From the NCBI GenBank assembly GCA_026394055.1, contig JAPKYZ010000063.1:62001-126000 (forward strand): a stretch of DNA of 64,000 nt, in the 5' to 3' direction. Positions within the stretch are counted from its first letter, which is position 1. Every line of letters starts with the position of its first letter. The notes beneath the pieces are model-generated. The model was given only the letters and a program-made list of their open reading frames with translations. It made no database searches and was not told the origin of the DNA. This document shows positions 1 to 8,070 of this stretch, in pieces. Made by a program: the position numbers and the translations under genes. Source of the DNA: Acidobacteriota bacterium (GTDB taxonomy: Bacteria > Acidobacteriota > Terriglobia > Bryobacterales > Bryobacteraceae).

Positions 1-171
1 CCTAACGTAACTATGTCCTTCGTGAAGGACCCGGAGAAGCTAACATGTACTTACGGGCTTGTCAAGCCCCCCCAATTCTTCTCAGGGCCAGGAAAGCGGA
101 AGCAAGAGAAGAAGCGGGCCCTTCACACCGATAGAGATTTTCGATACACTCTTGCGCGACAAGGAATCCGC

Positions 172-1947
172 ATGCATTTTCCATGGAGACCGGTGTTGGT
201 TTTCGGCCTGGCGGCGCTCGGTTGCGCCCGTGCGCAGGACCAGATGAATCAGGCCCACGCACCCATTTTCCGGCCGCCGCCGTCGAAGGAACTGGGCCGG
301 TTAACGGACCGCGTGGCTGCTGAACTGCCTCCGGCCACCACTGCTGGGCCCATTGCGCGCCGCAATTTCGTTGATCAACATATCTTTGCGAAGCTGGCCA
401 ACGAAAAGGTGTTGCCCGCACCGCTCACCACGGATTACGAGCTTGTTCGGCGGGTGACACTGGATTTGACGGGCCGCATCCCATCGCCCGAGGAGGTCCG
501 CAGCTTCGTTGCCAGCCGCGAACCACGGAAGCGGGATCAACTGATTGACCAGTTGCTCGAGAGCGAAGCCTTTGTCGACAAATTCGCTTACTACTTTATG
601 GACCTGTTCCGCGCCAACGGCAAGATGGGCCGCGGGCAGGAGCTGTTCCATTACTGGATGAAAGAGAACCTGCGCGTCGACCGGCCGTATGACGACGTGG
701 CCCGCTCCATGATTGCGGCCTCCGCCAAATCGAATCATGTGGTGGCGGCGGCGAATGTGATTGCTCGCGAGCATGTCCAGGGCAAGGCTCAACCGGACGA
801 CGCTGAGGATTGGGGCATGGTGCAGCAACTGGACACGCACGATGAGCTGAATGTCCTCTATGCGCAGCGCTTTCTCGGGTTGAATCTTTCCTGCATCTCG
901 TGCCACGACGGGCAGGCGCATCTGGAGAAAGTGAATACGTGGCTATCGAAGAAGCGCCGCGTGGACTTCTTCCGCAGTGCGGCCTTTATGGGGCGCAACC
1001 GCTACCTGATGTATTGGGAGAAGGGCATGCCGCAATCAGGCGAGTTCCTGATTGATGACGCGGGCCCCGGCTACAACACCAAAGGTGCCAGCATGATCCG
1101 CGTACCGCGTTTTGGCGGCGCCAGTGACCCGGCCTTCATCATGACCGGCGAAAAGCCGCAGGCGGGCGAGGAGCCTCGGGAAGCGCTGGGCCGCATGTTG
1201 ACTGCCCACCCGCAATTTGCGCGCGCCACGGCGAACATGTTCTGGGCCAAGCTGATGGGCACGGGCATTGTCGAACCGTTCGATGACTTCGATCTCGACA
1301 ACCCGCAGCAGGCTTCGCATCCGGAACTGCTCGATGCCCTGGCGGCGGACTTTCGAGACCATGGCCACAGCCTGCGCCGCCTGATCCGCACCATCTGCCG
1401 GTCCAGCGCCTATCAGCTGTCGGCGCGCTATCCGGGCGAATGGAAGGAAAGCTATACGCGCCTGTTCGCGCGCAAGCTGGTACGGCAGTTGACGGCGGAA
1501 GAGGTGCATGATTCAATTGCGGCGGCTACGACGCGGCCGGCGGACTTTAAGGCGCGCGGGCAGCAACGCTCCTGGGCGATGCAGATGTCCGGCCCCACGG
1601 GCGGCGGCGATATCAAGCACTTCATGTCGACGTTCGGCCAATCGAACCGCTCGAACCCGCCGAAGAATCCCGTCGGTTCTCCTTTGCAGGCGATGCTGAT
1701 GATGCAGTCGCCGGTGGTGGGGGATCGCGTAGTCGCTGAGAAGGACAGCCGCGTGCAGCGGTTGCTGGACACTTACTCTGACAATGCGCGCGTGGTGGAC
1801 GAACTGTTCATGGCCACTCTCTCGCGTCCGGCCACGCCGACGGAGAAAGAGATCAGCTTGGCGGCCCTGAAGCCGGACCGGGTGCGCGGGGCGCAGAATC
1901 TCCAGTGGGCTCTGCTGAACCAGGTCGAGTTCCTGTTCAACTATTGA
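172..1947 (+). CDS. DUF1549/DUF1553 secreted cytochrome-like protein
   Basis: 591 residues from the ATG at 172. This start has AAGGA at 161-165 and opens with a typical signal peptide (Lys-free, hydrophobic VLVFGLAAL, cleavage near CARAQ); the frame is open further upstream, but those residues do not look like a secreted N-terminus. The middle carries CISCH (C241, C244, H245), the CxxCH heme-c-type motif of DUF1549, and the C-terminal half (AHPQFARATANMFWAKLMG, RLIRTICRSSAYQLS) matches DUF1553. Families of this kind are abundant in Planctomycetes, Verrucomicrobia and Acidobacteria, are exported, and are usually paired with a DUF1501 protein, as here. The biochemical role is not established. 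It heads a three-gene run with only 13 bases to the next gene. Confidence 0.85.
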   Translation: MHFPWRPVLVFGLAALGCARAQDQMNQAHAPIFRPPPSKELGRLTDRVAAELPPATTAGPIARRNFVDQHIFAKLANEKVLPAPLTTDYELVRRVTLDLTGRIPSPEEVRSFVASREPRKRDQLIDQLLESEAFVDKFAYYFMDLFRANGKMGRGQELFHYWMKENLRVDRPYDDVARSMIAASAKSNHVVAAANVIAREHVQGKAQPDDAEDWGMVQQLDTHDELNVLYAQRFLGLNLSCISCHDGQAHLEKVNTWLSKKRRVDFFRSAAFMGRNRYLMYWEKGMPQSGEFLIDDAGPGYNTKGASMIRVPRFGGASDPAFIMTGEKPQAGEEPREALGRMLTAHPQFARATANMFWAKLMGTGIVEPFDDFDLDNPQQASHPELLDALAADFRDHGHSLRRLIRTICRSSAYQLSARYPGEWKESYTRLFARKLVRQLTAEEVHDSIAAATTRPADFKARGQQRSWAMQMSGPTGGGDIKHFMSTFGQSNRSNPPKNPVGSPLQAMLMMQSPVVGDRVVAEKDSRVQRLLDTYSDNARVVDELFMATLSRPATPTEKEISLAALKPDRVRGAQNLQWALLNQVEFLFNY

Positions 1948-1960
1948 GGTGTTTTTCAAC

Positions 1961-3352
1961 ATGCGAACTGTGGGCGACATCTATCCTTCGCGGCGCGACC
2001 TGCTGAAGTTCGGCGGGCTGGGGCTGGCCGGTGCGGCGGCGGAAGGCATCTGGCCCCTGCAAGCTGCCAGCGGCAGCAAGGTAACGCCGCGCGGCAATGC
2101 GCGCAACGTGATCTTCTTTGAGCTTTCGGGGGCCATCAGCCACGTCGAAGGCTGGGACTTTAAGGAGACCGCGGGTACGCCCAAGGATCTGGACATGCGG
2201 CCTGTGGCGCGGGATCTCTACATGTCCCAGTTGCTGTTTCCGCGGCTGTCGAAGCAGATGTCGAAGTTCGCCATCGTGCGGTCTTTGTTGAGCCACGAGG
2301 AAGTCCACTTTCGCGGCCAGTACTACCTGCAGACTGGCCGTCAGTTGAACCTGGCTTTCGCCAAGGAGATCCCGTCGGTGGGCTCCGTGATTGGGATGGA
2401 GCTCGAAGCGCGGCGGCGCGAGAAGGATACCTTTCCCACTTACCTGTCGTTGAACCTCGACAAAGGCGCAGCGGGAGCGTTGGCCGCGGGCTTTCTGCCG
2501 CCGCGATTTTCGGTGGTGGACATCAACCCGGAATCGGCCGTGAAGGGTGGGGCACTGGATGAGAAGGCGGTCCAGCTGCTCGAGGAGCGCTGGCGGCTGC
2601 TGAAGGCGTTGCGCGATACGGACCGCAGCCGTGCTCCGGGCTTGGGTCGCGATATGGCGGGCTATCTCGACTATTACGACACCGCGCATCGTCTGTTGAC
2701 CGACGACCGTTGGCCTGCGTCGTTCCGTTTAGCCGACGCTGATAAGCTGCGCTACGGGAACACCTCCGTGGGCGTATCGGCGATGCTCGCTCGCAATGTG
2801 CTGGCGCAGGATGCGGGGACGCACTATGTCCACATCTGCCACCCGGGCTGGGATCATCACGTGCAGATCTGGGATCGCTCTGCGCCGAGCCATCACTACA
2901 AGCTCTGCGAAGAGCTGGACCCGGCGCTGTCGAGCTTGATGGAAGATCTGGCCGCGACGCCGTCGAAGACTAACCCGACGCAGACCCTGCTCGATGAAAC
3001 GCTGGTGGTGGTGATGGGCGAGTTTGGGCGCACGCCTGGCGCTCTGAACAACATGGGCGGCCGTGACCATCACAACAAGTGCTTCCCGGCGTTGTTCGCG
3101 GGTGCGGGCGTGGCGGCCGGCCGCATCATTGGCCGGTCCGACAAGGATGGCGTCACCTGCGCCGAGACGGGCTGGCATCGCAAGGAGCAGCCGCGGATTG
3201 AGAATGTCGTGGCGACGGTCTATTCCGCGCTGGGCATCGACTGGACGAAGGAAATCCGCAACACTCCTTCGGGCCGCGCGTTCACGTTGGTGGATCCGCT
3301 AGGCCCCAACGGCTTTATCCCCACCGATGAGATCTCGGCTCTCTACGCGTAG
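1961..3352 (+). CDS. DUF1501 family protein, Tat-exported
   Basis: 463 residues. The ATG at 1961 is chosen over a GTG at 1949 because GAGGTG at 1946-1951 then becomes the ribosome binding site. The N-terminus has a twin-arginine signal (SRRDLLKFG at residues 10-18, followed by a hydrophobic Gly/Ala stretch), so folded export is likely. The body has the DUF1501 features seen in alkaline-phosphatase-superfamily relatives: HPGWDHHVQIWD, VVVMGEFGRTP and GGRDHHNKCFP. DUF1501 proteins almost always neighbour DUF1549/DUF1553 proteins, which fits the upstream gene. The substrate is unknown. Its last 26 bases overlap the next gene, so the pair is probably translationally coupled. Confidence 0.87.
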   Translation: MRTVGDIYPSRRDLLKFGGLGLAGAAAEGIWPLQAASGSKVTPRGNARNVIFFELSGAISHVEGWDFKETAGTPKDLDMRPVARDLYMSQLLFPRLSKQMSKFAIVRSLLSHEEVHFRGQYYLQTGRQLNLAFAKEIPSVGSVIGMELEARRREKDTFPTYLSLNLDKGAAGALAAGFLPPRFSVVDINPESAVKGGALDEKAVQLLEERWRLLKALRDTDRSRAPGLGRDMAGYLDYYDTAHRLLTDDRWPASFRLADADKLRYGNTSVGVSAMLARNVLAQDAGTHYVHICHPGWDHHVQIWDRSAPSHHYKLCEELDPALSSLMEDLAATPSKTNPTQTLLDETLVVVMGEFGRTPGALNNMGGRDHHNKCFPALFAGAGVAAGRIIGRSDKDGVTCAETGWHRKEQPRIENVVATVYSALGIDWTKEIRNTPSGRAFTLVDPLGPNGFIPTDEISALYA

Positions 3353-4214
3353 CCCCGTGGCAGTGCTGCTGCTGGCCGCTGCTCTGCTGCGACCGGTGAC
3401 GGCGGCTGGTCAGAAGGGCTCAGCTAAGGCTGGCGCCGCCACAGCGGTCACGGGCATGGTGCTGATCCCGGCGGGTGAGTTTCTGCGGGGCCGCTCCCAC
3501 GCGTTGCCCGATGACGGGCTGAAGTGGGTGCCCACGGTGGTGAAGGATGACCGGCCCGTCCAGCGCATTTACCTCGATGCCTATTGGCTCGACCAGCATG
3601 AGGTGACCAACCAGCAGTATCAGGCGTTCGTGAAAGCCACGCGCCATCGCCCGCCCTACAACTGGCCTGCCGGTGCCATGCCTGCTGCCATGGCCGATCT
3701 GCCGGTGGTGGATGTCGACTGGCACGATGCCACGGCCTATGCCCAATGGGCGGGCAAGCGGCTGCCCACCGAGGCTGAATGGGAGCGGGCGGCGCGAGGG
3801 GAACTGGAAGGCAAGCTCTACCCGTGGGGCGATGATCTGCCAGTGAAGCAGGACACCGAGAAGGACGGCAAGAAGCTGATCTCGCAGGCGGTGTTCGATG
3901 GGTTGAACGGTCCGGCCAAAGTTTGTAGCCGCGCGGTCACGAGTTTTGGCCTGTGCGATATGGCGGGCAATGTCTGGGAGTGGACGGCGGATTGGTACCA
4001 GCGGACTTACTATGAGCAAGCCCCGGCGCGCAATCCGACCGGCCCCTTGGAAGTGCCGGAAGCGACGCGCTATCGCGTGCTCCGCGGCGGCAGTTGGGCC
4101 GATGAAGCGAAGTACCTCACCTGTGCCCACCGCAGCTGGGCCCGTCCGGCGGAGCGCAGCCCGAACATCGGCTTCCGCTGTGCGCGCTCAGCATCTCCCG
4201 GAGCGCGGCCGTAA
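3327..4214 (+). CDS. Formylglycine-generating-enzyme-like (SUMF1) secreted protein
   Basis: 295 residues, starting inside the end of the DUF1501 gene. A signal peptide is visible (RSPVAVLLLAAALLRPVTA). The domain starts at GMVLIPAGEFLRG and contains the hallmark segments VTNQQYQAFV, RLPTEAEWERAARG, YPWGDD, GNVWEWTADWY, LRGGSW and GFRCA. True formylglycine-generating enzymes use two cysteines just after RGGS; here only one cysteine (LTCAHRSW) is found in that stretch, so oxidation of a sulfatase cysteine is doubtful and a structural or other role in this secreted DUF1549/DUF1501 cluster is as likely. No sulfatase gene is in the window. Confidence 0.85.
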   Translation: MRSRLSTRSPVAVLLLAAALLRPVTAAGQKGSAKAGAATAVTGMVLIPAGEFLRGRSHALPDDGLKWVPTVVKDDRPVQRIYLDAYWLDQHEVTNQQYQAFVKATRHRPPYNWPAGAMPAAMADLPVVDVDWHDATAYAQWAGKRLPTEAEWERAARGELEGKLYPWGDDLPVKQDTEKDGKKLISQAVFDGLNGPAKVCSRAVTSFGLCDMAGNVWEWTADWYQRTYYEQAPARNPTGPLEVPEATRYRVLRGGSWADEAKYLTCAHRSWARPAERSPNIGFRCARSASPGARP

Positions 4215-4268
4215 TCTTGCAGGCGGCCAGCGGACCTCTGTCATACATCGCGATCCACATGCTAGTAC

Positions 4269-4298
4269 TTGCAACGCTGGCCACAGCTGGCGTATAGT
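4269..4298 (+). promoter_or_regulatory. Candidate promoter of the aro leader
   Basis: TTGCAA at 4269-4274 and TATAGT at 4293-4298 with an 18-base spacer. Transcription would start near 4305, only about three bases before the leader ATG at 4308, so the leader transcript would be nearly leaderless. Alternatively GGAGG at 4299-4303 is a ribosome binding site served by a promoter further upstream; both cannot be fully used at once. Confidence 0.45.
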
Positions 4299-4307
4299 GG
4301 AGGCGTT

Positions 4308-4367
4308 ATGCGCGCCTTTTATGGCAACTCGTTTCGATTTTGGTCCTGGTATCCGCCCGGGCCCTGA
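4308..4367 (+). CDS. Aromatic-rich leader peptide upstream of DAHP synthase
   Basis: A 19-codon ORF, MRAFYGNSFRFWSWYPPGP then TGA. Seven of 19 residues are aromatic (three Phe, two Trp, two Tyr) and five of these fall between codons 9 and 15. It lies between the FGE-like gene and the DAHP synthase gene and is followed 34 bases later by an intrinsic terminator placed before the DAHP synthase start. This is the architecture of ribosome-mediated attenuation as in trp and phe operons of proteobacteria: starvation for charged aromatic tRNA would stall the ribosome on the cluster and prevent the terminator. ATGCGC (4308-4313) can pair with GCGCAT (4374-4379), and ACTCG (4327-4331) with CGAGT (4368-4372), giving a nested 1:2 hairpin around the aromatic codons. 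It is below normal gene-calling length. Confidence 0.72.
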   Translation: MRAFYGNSFRFWSWYPPGP

Positions 4368-4401
4368 CGAGTAGCGCATCCACCGATTCGCACTATTCCT
4401 C

Positions 4402-4442
4402 AAGCGGCCCACTCAAAAAAGAGTTGGGCCGCTTTTGTTTTT
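4402..4442 (+). terminator. Intrinsic terminator / attenuator before aroF
   Basis: AAGCGGCCCACTC (4402-4414), a six-A loop, and GAGTTGGGCCGCTT (4421-4434) with one bulged T at 4425, running into TTGTTTTT. It ends 37 bases before the DAHP synthase ATG, so full-strength termination would block that gene. It could also end the upstream operon. GGGCC at 4359-4363 is complementary to GGCCC in its 5' arm, a possible but short antiterminator. Confidence 0.8.
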
Positions 4443-4479
4443 GGCGTTGAGATTTTGATTGAAGGAGAGTGGGCAAGTT

Positions 4480-5532
4480 ATGGTGATCTCCCTGAAGAGA
4501 CACGCGACCAAGGAGCAGATCGAAGAAGTCTGCGACCGGATCCGCGATTTTGGCTACAAGATTCACGCCAGCGAAGGCGCCGAGCGCGTCATCATCGGCG
4601 CTGTCGGCGTAGGCGATGTGTCGCACTGCCTGGACTCGCTGCGCGCGATGCCGCAGGTGGAAAAGGCGATGCGCATTTCGGCGCCCTATAAGTTCGTCAG
4701 TCTCGAATACAAGGAGAGTCCCACTGTGGTCCGCATCCCGGTTGTACGCGGCTCCGCCATTGAGATCGGCGGCGAAGATTTCACCGTGATGGCCGGGCCC
4801 TGCTCGGTGGAAAGTGAAGCGCAGATCATGCAATGCGCGGAAGAAGTGGCGGGGGCGGGTGCGCGCATTCTGCGCGGGGGCGCCTTTAAGCCCCGCACCT
4901 CGCCTTACGACTTCCAGGGCATGGCCGAAGAAGGCTTGAAGCTGCTGGCCAAGGCTCGGCAGCACACGGGGCTCGCCATTGTCACGGAAGTGATGTCGGA
5001 CCGCGATGTGCCGCTGGTGGCCGAATACGCCGACATCTTGCAGATTGGCGCGCGCAACATGCAGAACTTCGCGCTGCTGAAAGAGCTGGGCAGCTGCGGC
5101 CGTCCGATCCTGTTGAAGCGCGGCTTAAGCTCGACCATCAAGGAACTGTTGATGTCGGCTGAATACATCGTGGCGCACGGCAACCCCAACGTGATGCTGT
5201 GCGAGCGCGGCATCCGCACATTCGAGACGGCCACGCGCAACACCTGCGACATCTCGGCCGTGCCGGTGCTGAAGGTGTTGACGCACCTGCCGGTGATCCT
5301 GGACCCCAGCCACGCCACGGGCAAGCGCAGCCTGGTGCCGCCGCTGTGCCGCGCCGCGGTGGCGGTGGGCGCCGATGGCATCATTGTTGAGATGCACCCG
5401 CATCCGGAGAAGGCCGTTTCCGATGGGGCGCAGTCGCTTGATTTCAACCAGTTCAACACGATGATGCGCGACATTGAGCCGTACGTGGCCTTGTGGCGCA
5501 AGAGCCGCGAAAGCGCGCTGGCGCTGGCCTAG
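4480..5532 (+). CDS. aroF: 3-deoxy-7-phosphoheptulonate (DAHP) synthase
   Basis: 350 residues from the ATG at 4480 (an in-frame TTG at 4459 lies inside the purine-rich ribosome-binding region). It condenses phosphoenolpyruvate and erythrose-4-phosphate, the first step of the shikimate pathway. The first ~70 residues form the ferredoxin-like regulatory domain typical of the Thermotoga/Bacillus-type class that binds Phe and Tyr; the barrel then shows [30 protein letters not shown] and EMHPHPEKA, which include the metal ligands Cys, His and Glu. Length and order match this class. A leader peptide and attenuator upstream suggest control by aromatic amino-acid supply in addition to allosteric feedback. 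No other aromatic biosynthesis genes are adjacent. Confidence 0.95.
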   Translation: MVISLKRHATKEQIEEVCDRIRDFGYKIHASEGAERVIIGAVGVGDVSHCLDSLRAMPQVEKAMRISAPYKFVSLEYKESPTVVRIPVVRGSAIEIGGEDFTVMAGPCSVESEAQIMQCAEEVAGAGARILRGGAFKPRTSPYDFQGMAEEGLKLLAKARQHTGLAIVTEVMSDRDVPLVAEYADILQIGARNMQNFALLKELGSCGRPILLKRGLSSTIKELLMSAEYIVAHGNPNVMLCERGIRTFETATRNTCDISAVPVLKVLTHLPVILDPSHATGKRSLVPPLCRAAVAVGADGIIVEMHPHPEKAVSDGAQSLDFNQFNTMMRDIEPYVALWRKSRESALALA

Positions 5533-5569
5533 CCGGGCACAGCCGCCGGTCAAGCTGTACTGATGTCCC

Positions 5570-5612
5570 AGTGGCCCAACGGAGCGGTGCAAGCCGGTTC
5601 TGTTGGGCCACT
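5570..5612 (+). terminator. Terminator-like hairpin after aroF
   Basis: Perfect 11-base arms AGTGGCCCAAC (5570-5580) and GTTGGGCCACT (5602-5612) with a 21-base loop, 37 bases after the aroF stop. Only a short T stretch follows, so termination efficiency is uncertain. Confidence 0.45.
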
Positions 5613-5678
5613 TCTGCATGGGCTAGCCAGCATAGAACTTTCCGGCACACCGATGCTTGCTAAGCTTACGGTAGCTAG

Positions 5679-6596
5679 ATGCGCCTTGGACCCTGGACTC
5701 TCGCCACTTTACTGATCCTGCTCTGCCTGGCTGTGGCCAGCGGGATTTTCTACTACCGCAGCACGGACCTGCCGGTACATGAGCTGGCCCGCCATCTTCC
5801 GTCGAAAGATGCGGTGACCCTCACGATTGATGTGAAGACCCTGCGCGCGGCGGGATTGCTGGAGGCGCTGGCGGGTTCACGGGTGGCCGAGGAGCAGGAC
5901 TACCGCTCCTTTGTTGACGTGACGGGGTTTGACTACCGGACTGATCTCGACACGCTGCTCTATTCGTCGTCAGGGGGCAACATCTACCTGCTGGCGGCGG
6001 GGCGGTTTGACTGGAACGCGATCGCGAGCTACGCCAATGGCCAGGGCGCGTTGTGCCGCTACACGTTTTGCCGCATGCGGTCCAGCCAGGCGGGCAAGTG
6101 GTTGTCATTCTTTCCGCTGCGTTCGAACGTGATGGGCTTTGCGGTTTCGCAGGACGAACTGGGCGCACTGGCGCTGCAGGAACGGTCTGAACCACTGGTG
6201 GCCAGCCTCTATGCGGATCCGGTGACGATTACGGTGCCCGGGCGGCTGCTGAAAGCCAATGCCACCGAGGTTCCGGCCAGCCTTTCGGCGTGGCTGGGCT
6301 TGCTGACCGGCGGCGAATCGGCCCGCTTTGTGATGACCGGGCGGAACGGCGATTTTGAGATCAAGATGCGGGTGCAGTGCCCGACGCCCGCGGCTGGTGC
6401 CGGGATGGCGCAGCGGCTGAACGATGGGCTGCATGACCTGCGCGAGGCGTCGGCCAAGGCGGAGGCGGACGGCGGCGCGACGGGTCTGCCCTTGCTGCTG
6501 TCGCAAGGTGAAGTGAAGCAGGAAGAGCGCACGGTGGTGGCCACTTGGTCCGTGAACCGGGGCTTCTTGGAGTCGTTGCTGAGTGGCCGCATCTAG
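5679..6596 (+). CDS. Membrane-anchored protein of unknown function
   Basis: 305 residues, not recognised. The first ~28 residues form one hydrophobic segment (TLATLLILLCLAVASGIFYY), a signal anchor with the rest outside the cytoplasm. What follows looks like a single globular domain with the pattern SKDAVTLTIDVKTLRAAGLLEAL, reminiscent of periplasmic proteins that compare a per-protein quantity, but no catalytic motif is visible. Two cysteines close together (LCRYTFC) could form a disulfide. It overlaps the following PfkB gene by 14 bases, so the two are probably co-translated. Confidence 0.75.
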   Translation: MRLGPWTLATLLILLCLAVASGIFYYRSTDLPVHELARHLPSKDAVTLTIDVKTLRAAGLLEALAGSRVAEEQDYRSFVDVTGFDYRTDLDTLLYSSSGGNIYLLAAGRFDWNAIASYANGQGALCRYTFCRMRSSQAGKWLSFFPLRSNVMGFAVSQDELGALALQERSEPLVASLYADPVTITVPGRLLKANATEVPASLSAWLGLLTGGESARFVMTGRNGDFEIKMRVQCPTPAAGAGMAQRLNDGLHDLREASAKAEADGGATGLPLLLSQGEVKQEERTVVATWSVNRGFLESLLSGRI

Positions 6597-7476
6597 CTCC
6601 GCCTTCGATTGCCTGGTGGCCGGCAATATTGTGGTGGACACGCTGGTGCGTCCGGTGACCGAGATCCGTTGGGGCACGACGCAGTGGGTCCAGTCCATGG
6701 CGCGGAGCCTGGGCGGCAATGGAGCCAATACTTCCTTCGCGCTGGGCCGGCTGGGGACGCGGGTGCAGCTGATGGGCTTTATGGGCCAGGATGAGCCGGG
6801 AGACTTTGCCCTGGCCGAACTCCGGCGGGCGGGTGTCGATACGGCGGCGGTCCATCGCATCGCGGAGAAAACCGCCTCCACCATCGCACTGGTGCATCCT
6901 GACGGACGCCGAGCGTTCTTCCACGTGCCGGGTGCGAGCGCGGCGGCTTTCCCGGAACTGCCGGAGTTTGGGCGGGCCGATGCGGCGCATCTGCACGTGG
7001 CCAACCCGTACGGTCTGCCCCATCTGCGGCGGCTGGCGCCGGAGATGTTGCGCCGGGCGAAGGAGCAGGGCCTGTCCACCTCTCTTGATACCGGCTGGGA
7101 CTCGCGCGGTGAATGGAACCAGGTGCTGGACCCCTGCCTGCCCTACCTCGACATCCTTTTTCTCAACGAAACCGAAGCGGAGCATCTGGGCGATCCGGTG
7201 GCGCCACTGGTGGTGAAGAAGTTGGGGGAGCGCGGATGCTCCGTCAACGGTGAGCCCGTGCCCGGCTTTTCGATTGAGGCGGTCGATACCACGGGCGCGG
7301 GCGATTGCTTTGTGGCCGGCTTTCTCGCCGCCCGCCAGCGTGGCGCGGCTCCTCACGAGGCCGCGCGTTTTGCCAATGCCGTGGGGGCCCTGAGTGTCTC
7401 GCAATTGGGCTCCGTGGCGGGCGTGGTGGGCTATGCGGAGACGCAAGCCTGGATTGGCCGTCAGACGGCCGGTTGA
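6583..7476 (+). CDS. PfkB-family (ribokinase-like) sugar kinase
   Basis: 297 residues from a GTG at 6583 that overlaps the preceding gene by 14 bases. ATP-dependent phosphorylation of a sugar or nucleoside is expected from the family. Visible: the N-terminal GNIVVDTLVRP strand, SLGGNGANTSFALGRLG (first PfkB signature, substrate binding), FMGQDEPGDFA, and VDTTGAGDCFVAGFLAA (second signature, with the catalytic Asp and the anion hole). No neighbouring sugar transporter or isomerase helps to name the substrate. Length is normal for the family. Confidence 0.88.
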   Translation: MAASSSAFDCLVAGNIVVDTLVRPVTEIRWGTTQWVQSMARSLGGNGANTSFALGRLGTRVQLMGFMGQDEPGDFALAELRRAGVDTAAVHRIAEKTASTIALVHPDGRRAFFHVPGASAAAFPELPEFGRADAAHLHVANPYGLPHLRRLAPEMLRRAKEQGLSTSLDTGWDSRGEWNQVLDPCLPYLDILFLNETEAEHLGDPVAPLVVKKLGERGCSVNGEPVPGFSIEAVDTTGAGDCFVAGFLAARQRGAAPHEAARFANAVGALSVSQLGSVAGVVGYAETQAWIGRQTAG

Positions 7477-7515
7477 GATGCGCCGAGCTGGCGGGACGCA
7501 GTCTCCAGAGGAATC

Positions 7516-7582
7516 AGCCCCATGCGTGAGCTTGGCGCTCTCGCCGGAGAAGTGAAGAAGCTCCAAGCTTACGCATGGGGCT
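7516..7582. repeat. Palindromic intergenic repeat, family A copy 1
   Basis: AGCCCCATGCGTGAGCTTGG (7516-7535) faces CCAAGCTTACGCATGGGGCT (7563-7582), with two mismatches between the 20-base arms. The same arms recur in a cluster at 45058-45165. The hairpin lies 40 bases after the PfkB gene and might also act as its transcript end, though no T run follows. Confidence 0.75.
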
Positions 7583-7640
7583 GGTAGCGAGCGCAACGCC
7601 CCCGGGAAAGGTCACCACCACAGTTCGGATCATGGGAAAG

Positions 7641-7703
7641 ACCGCTCCTGCTCATCGCGGCTCGGTACGGCGGCTCATGCCGTTTGCAGCACTGGTGATT
7701 CTT
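7641..7703. repeat. Intergenic repeat, family C copy 1
   Basis: About 62 bases shared with 31953-32013, including the core TCGCGGCTCGGTACGGCGGC and an end TGATTCTT/GCGATTCTT. Both copies are intergenic next to gene 3' ends. The remainder of the gap 7477-7739 shows no gene. Confidence 0.6.
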
Positions 7704-7739
7704 TACGGCCACGGGCCGGGAACGAGTTTGCCCCGCCTG

Positions 7740-7940
7740 CTAGCGCCCGGCGATCAGCTGGCCCAGCCGGAAGGGCAGCGTGCAGATGCCCCAGATGAGG
7801 CTCAGCACTCCACCCACCGCCACGCCCACGATCTTGAAGGGCAGCAGCAGAATCCAGACCAACGGGTACAGCACCAAGGCCACAATGGCCAGCGGCGCGC
7901 ACAGCACGAAGAGGATGCACCACAGCAAAAATCCGATCAT
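7740..7940 (-). CDS. Small integral membrane protein
   Basis: 66 residues from the ATG at 7940 (MIGFLLWCILFVLCAP). The frame is open upstream to 8021, but those residues are polar and unlike the rest. Almost the whole protein is hydrophobic with two or three membrane segments (IALVVLYPLVWILLLPFKIV-like, GGVLSLIWGICTLPF). It resembles small phage-shock or DUF-type membrane proteins only in general character; no function can be assigned. It lies downstream of the MarR gene on the same strand with a 130-base gap. Confidence 0.5.
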   Translation of the reverse strand: MIGFLLWCILFVLCAPLAIVALVLYPLVWILLLPFKIVGVAVGGVLSLIWGICTLPFRLGQLIAGR

Positions 7941-8070
7941 CAGCCTACTGTACGCGATGGTGCCGGAATTTGTTCCCTCGACCATGCGCCGGGCTGTTGC
8001 GGGCGCACACTTGCAGCCCAACGTGGCTCGCTCGAAGCTCCAACGGGCCGTTTACCGCGTCTCTGACTGA

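Noticed and set aside
301-921. Long minus-strand reading frame opposite the DUF1549 gene
   Set aside because: It is a GC-driven shadow of the plus-strand gene; its translation is Arg/His-rich with no recognisable motif. The same applies to most long frames opposite the receptors, argH and rnj.
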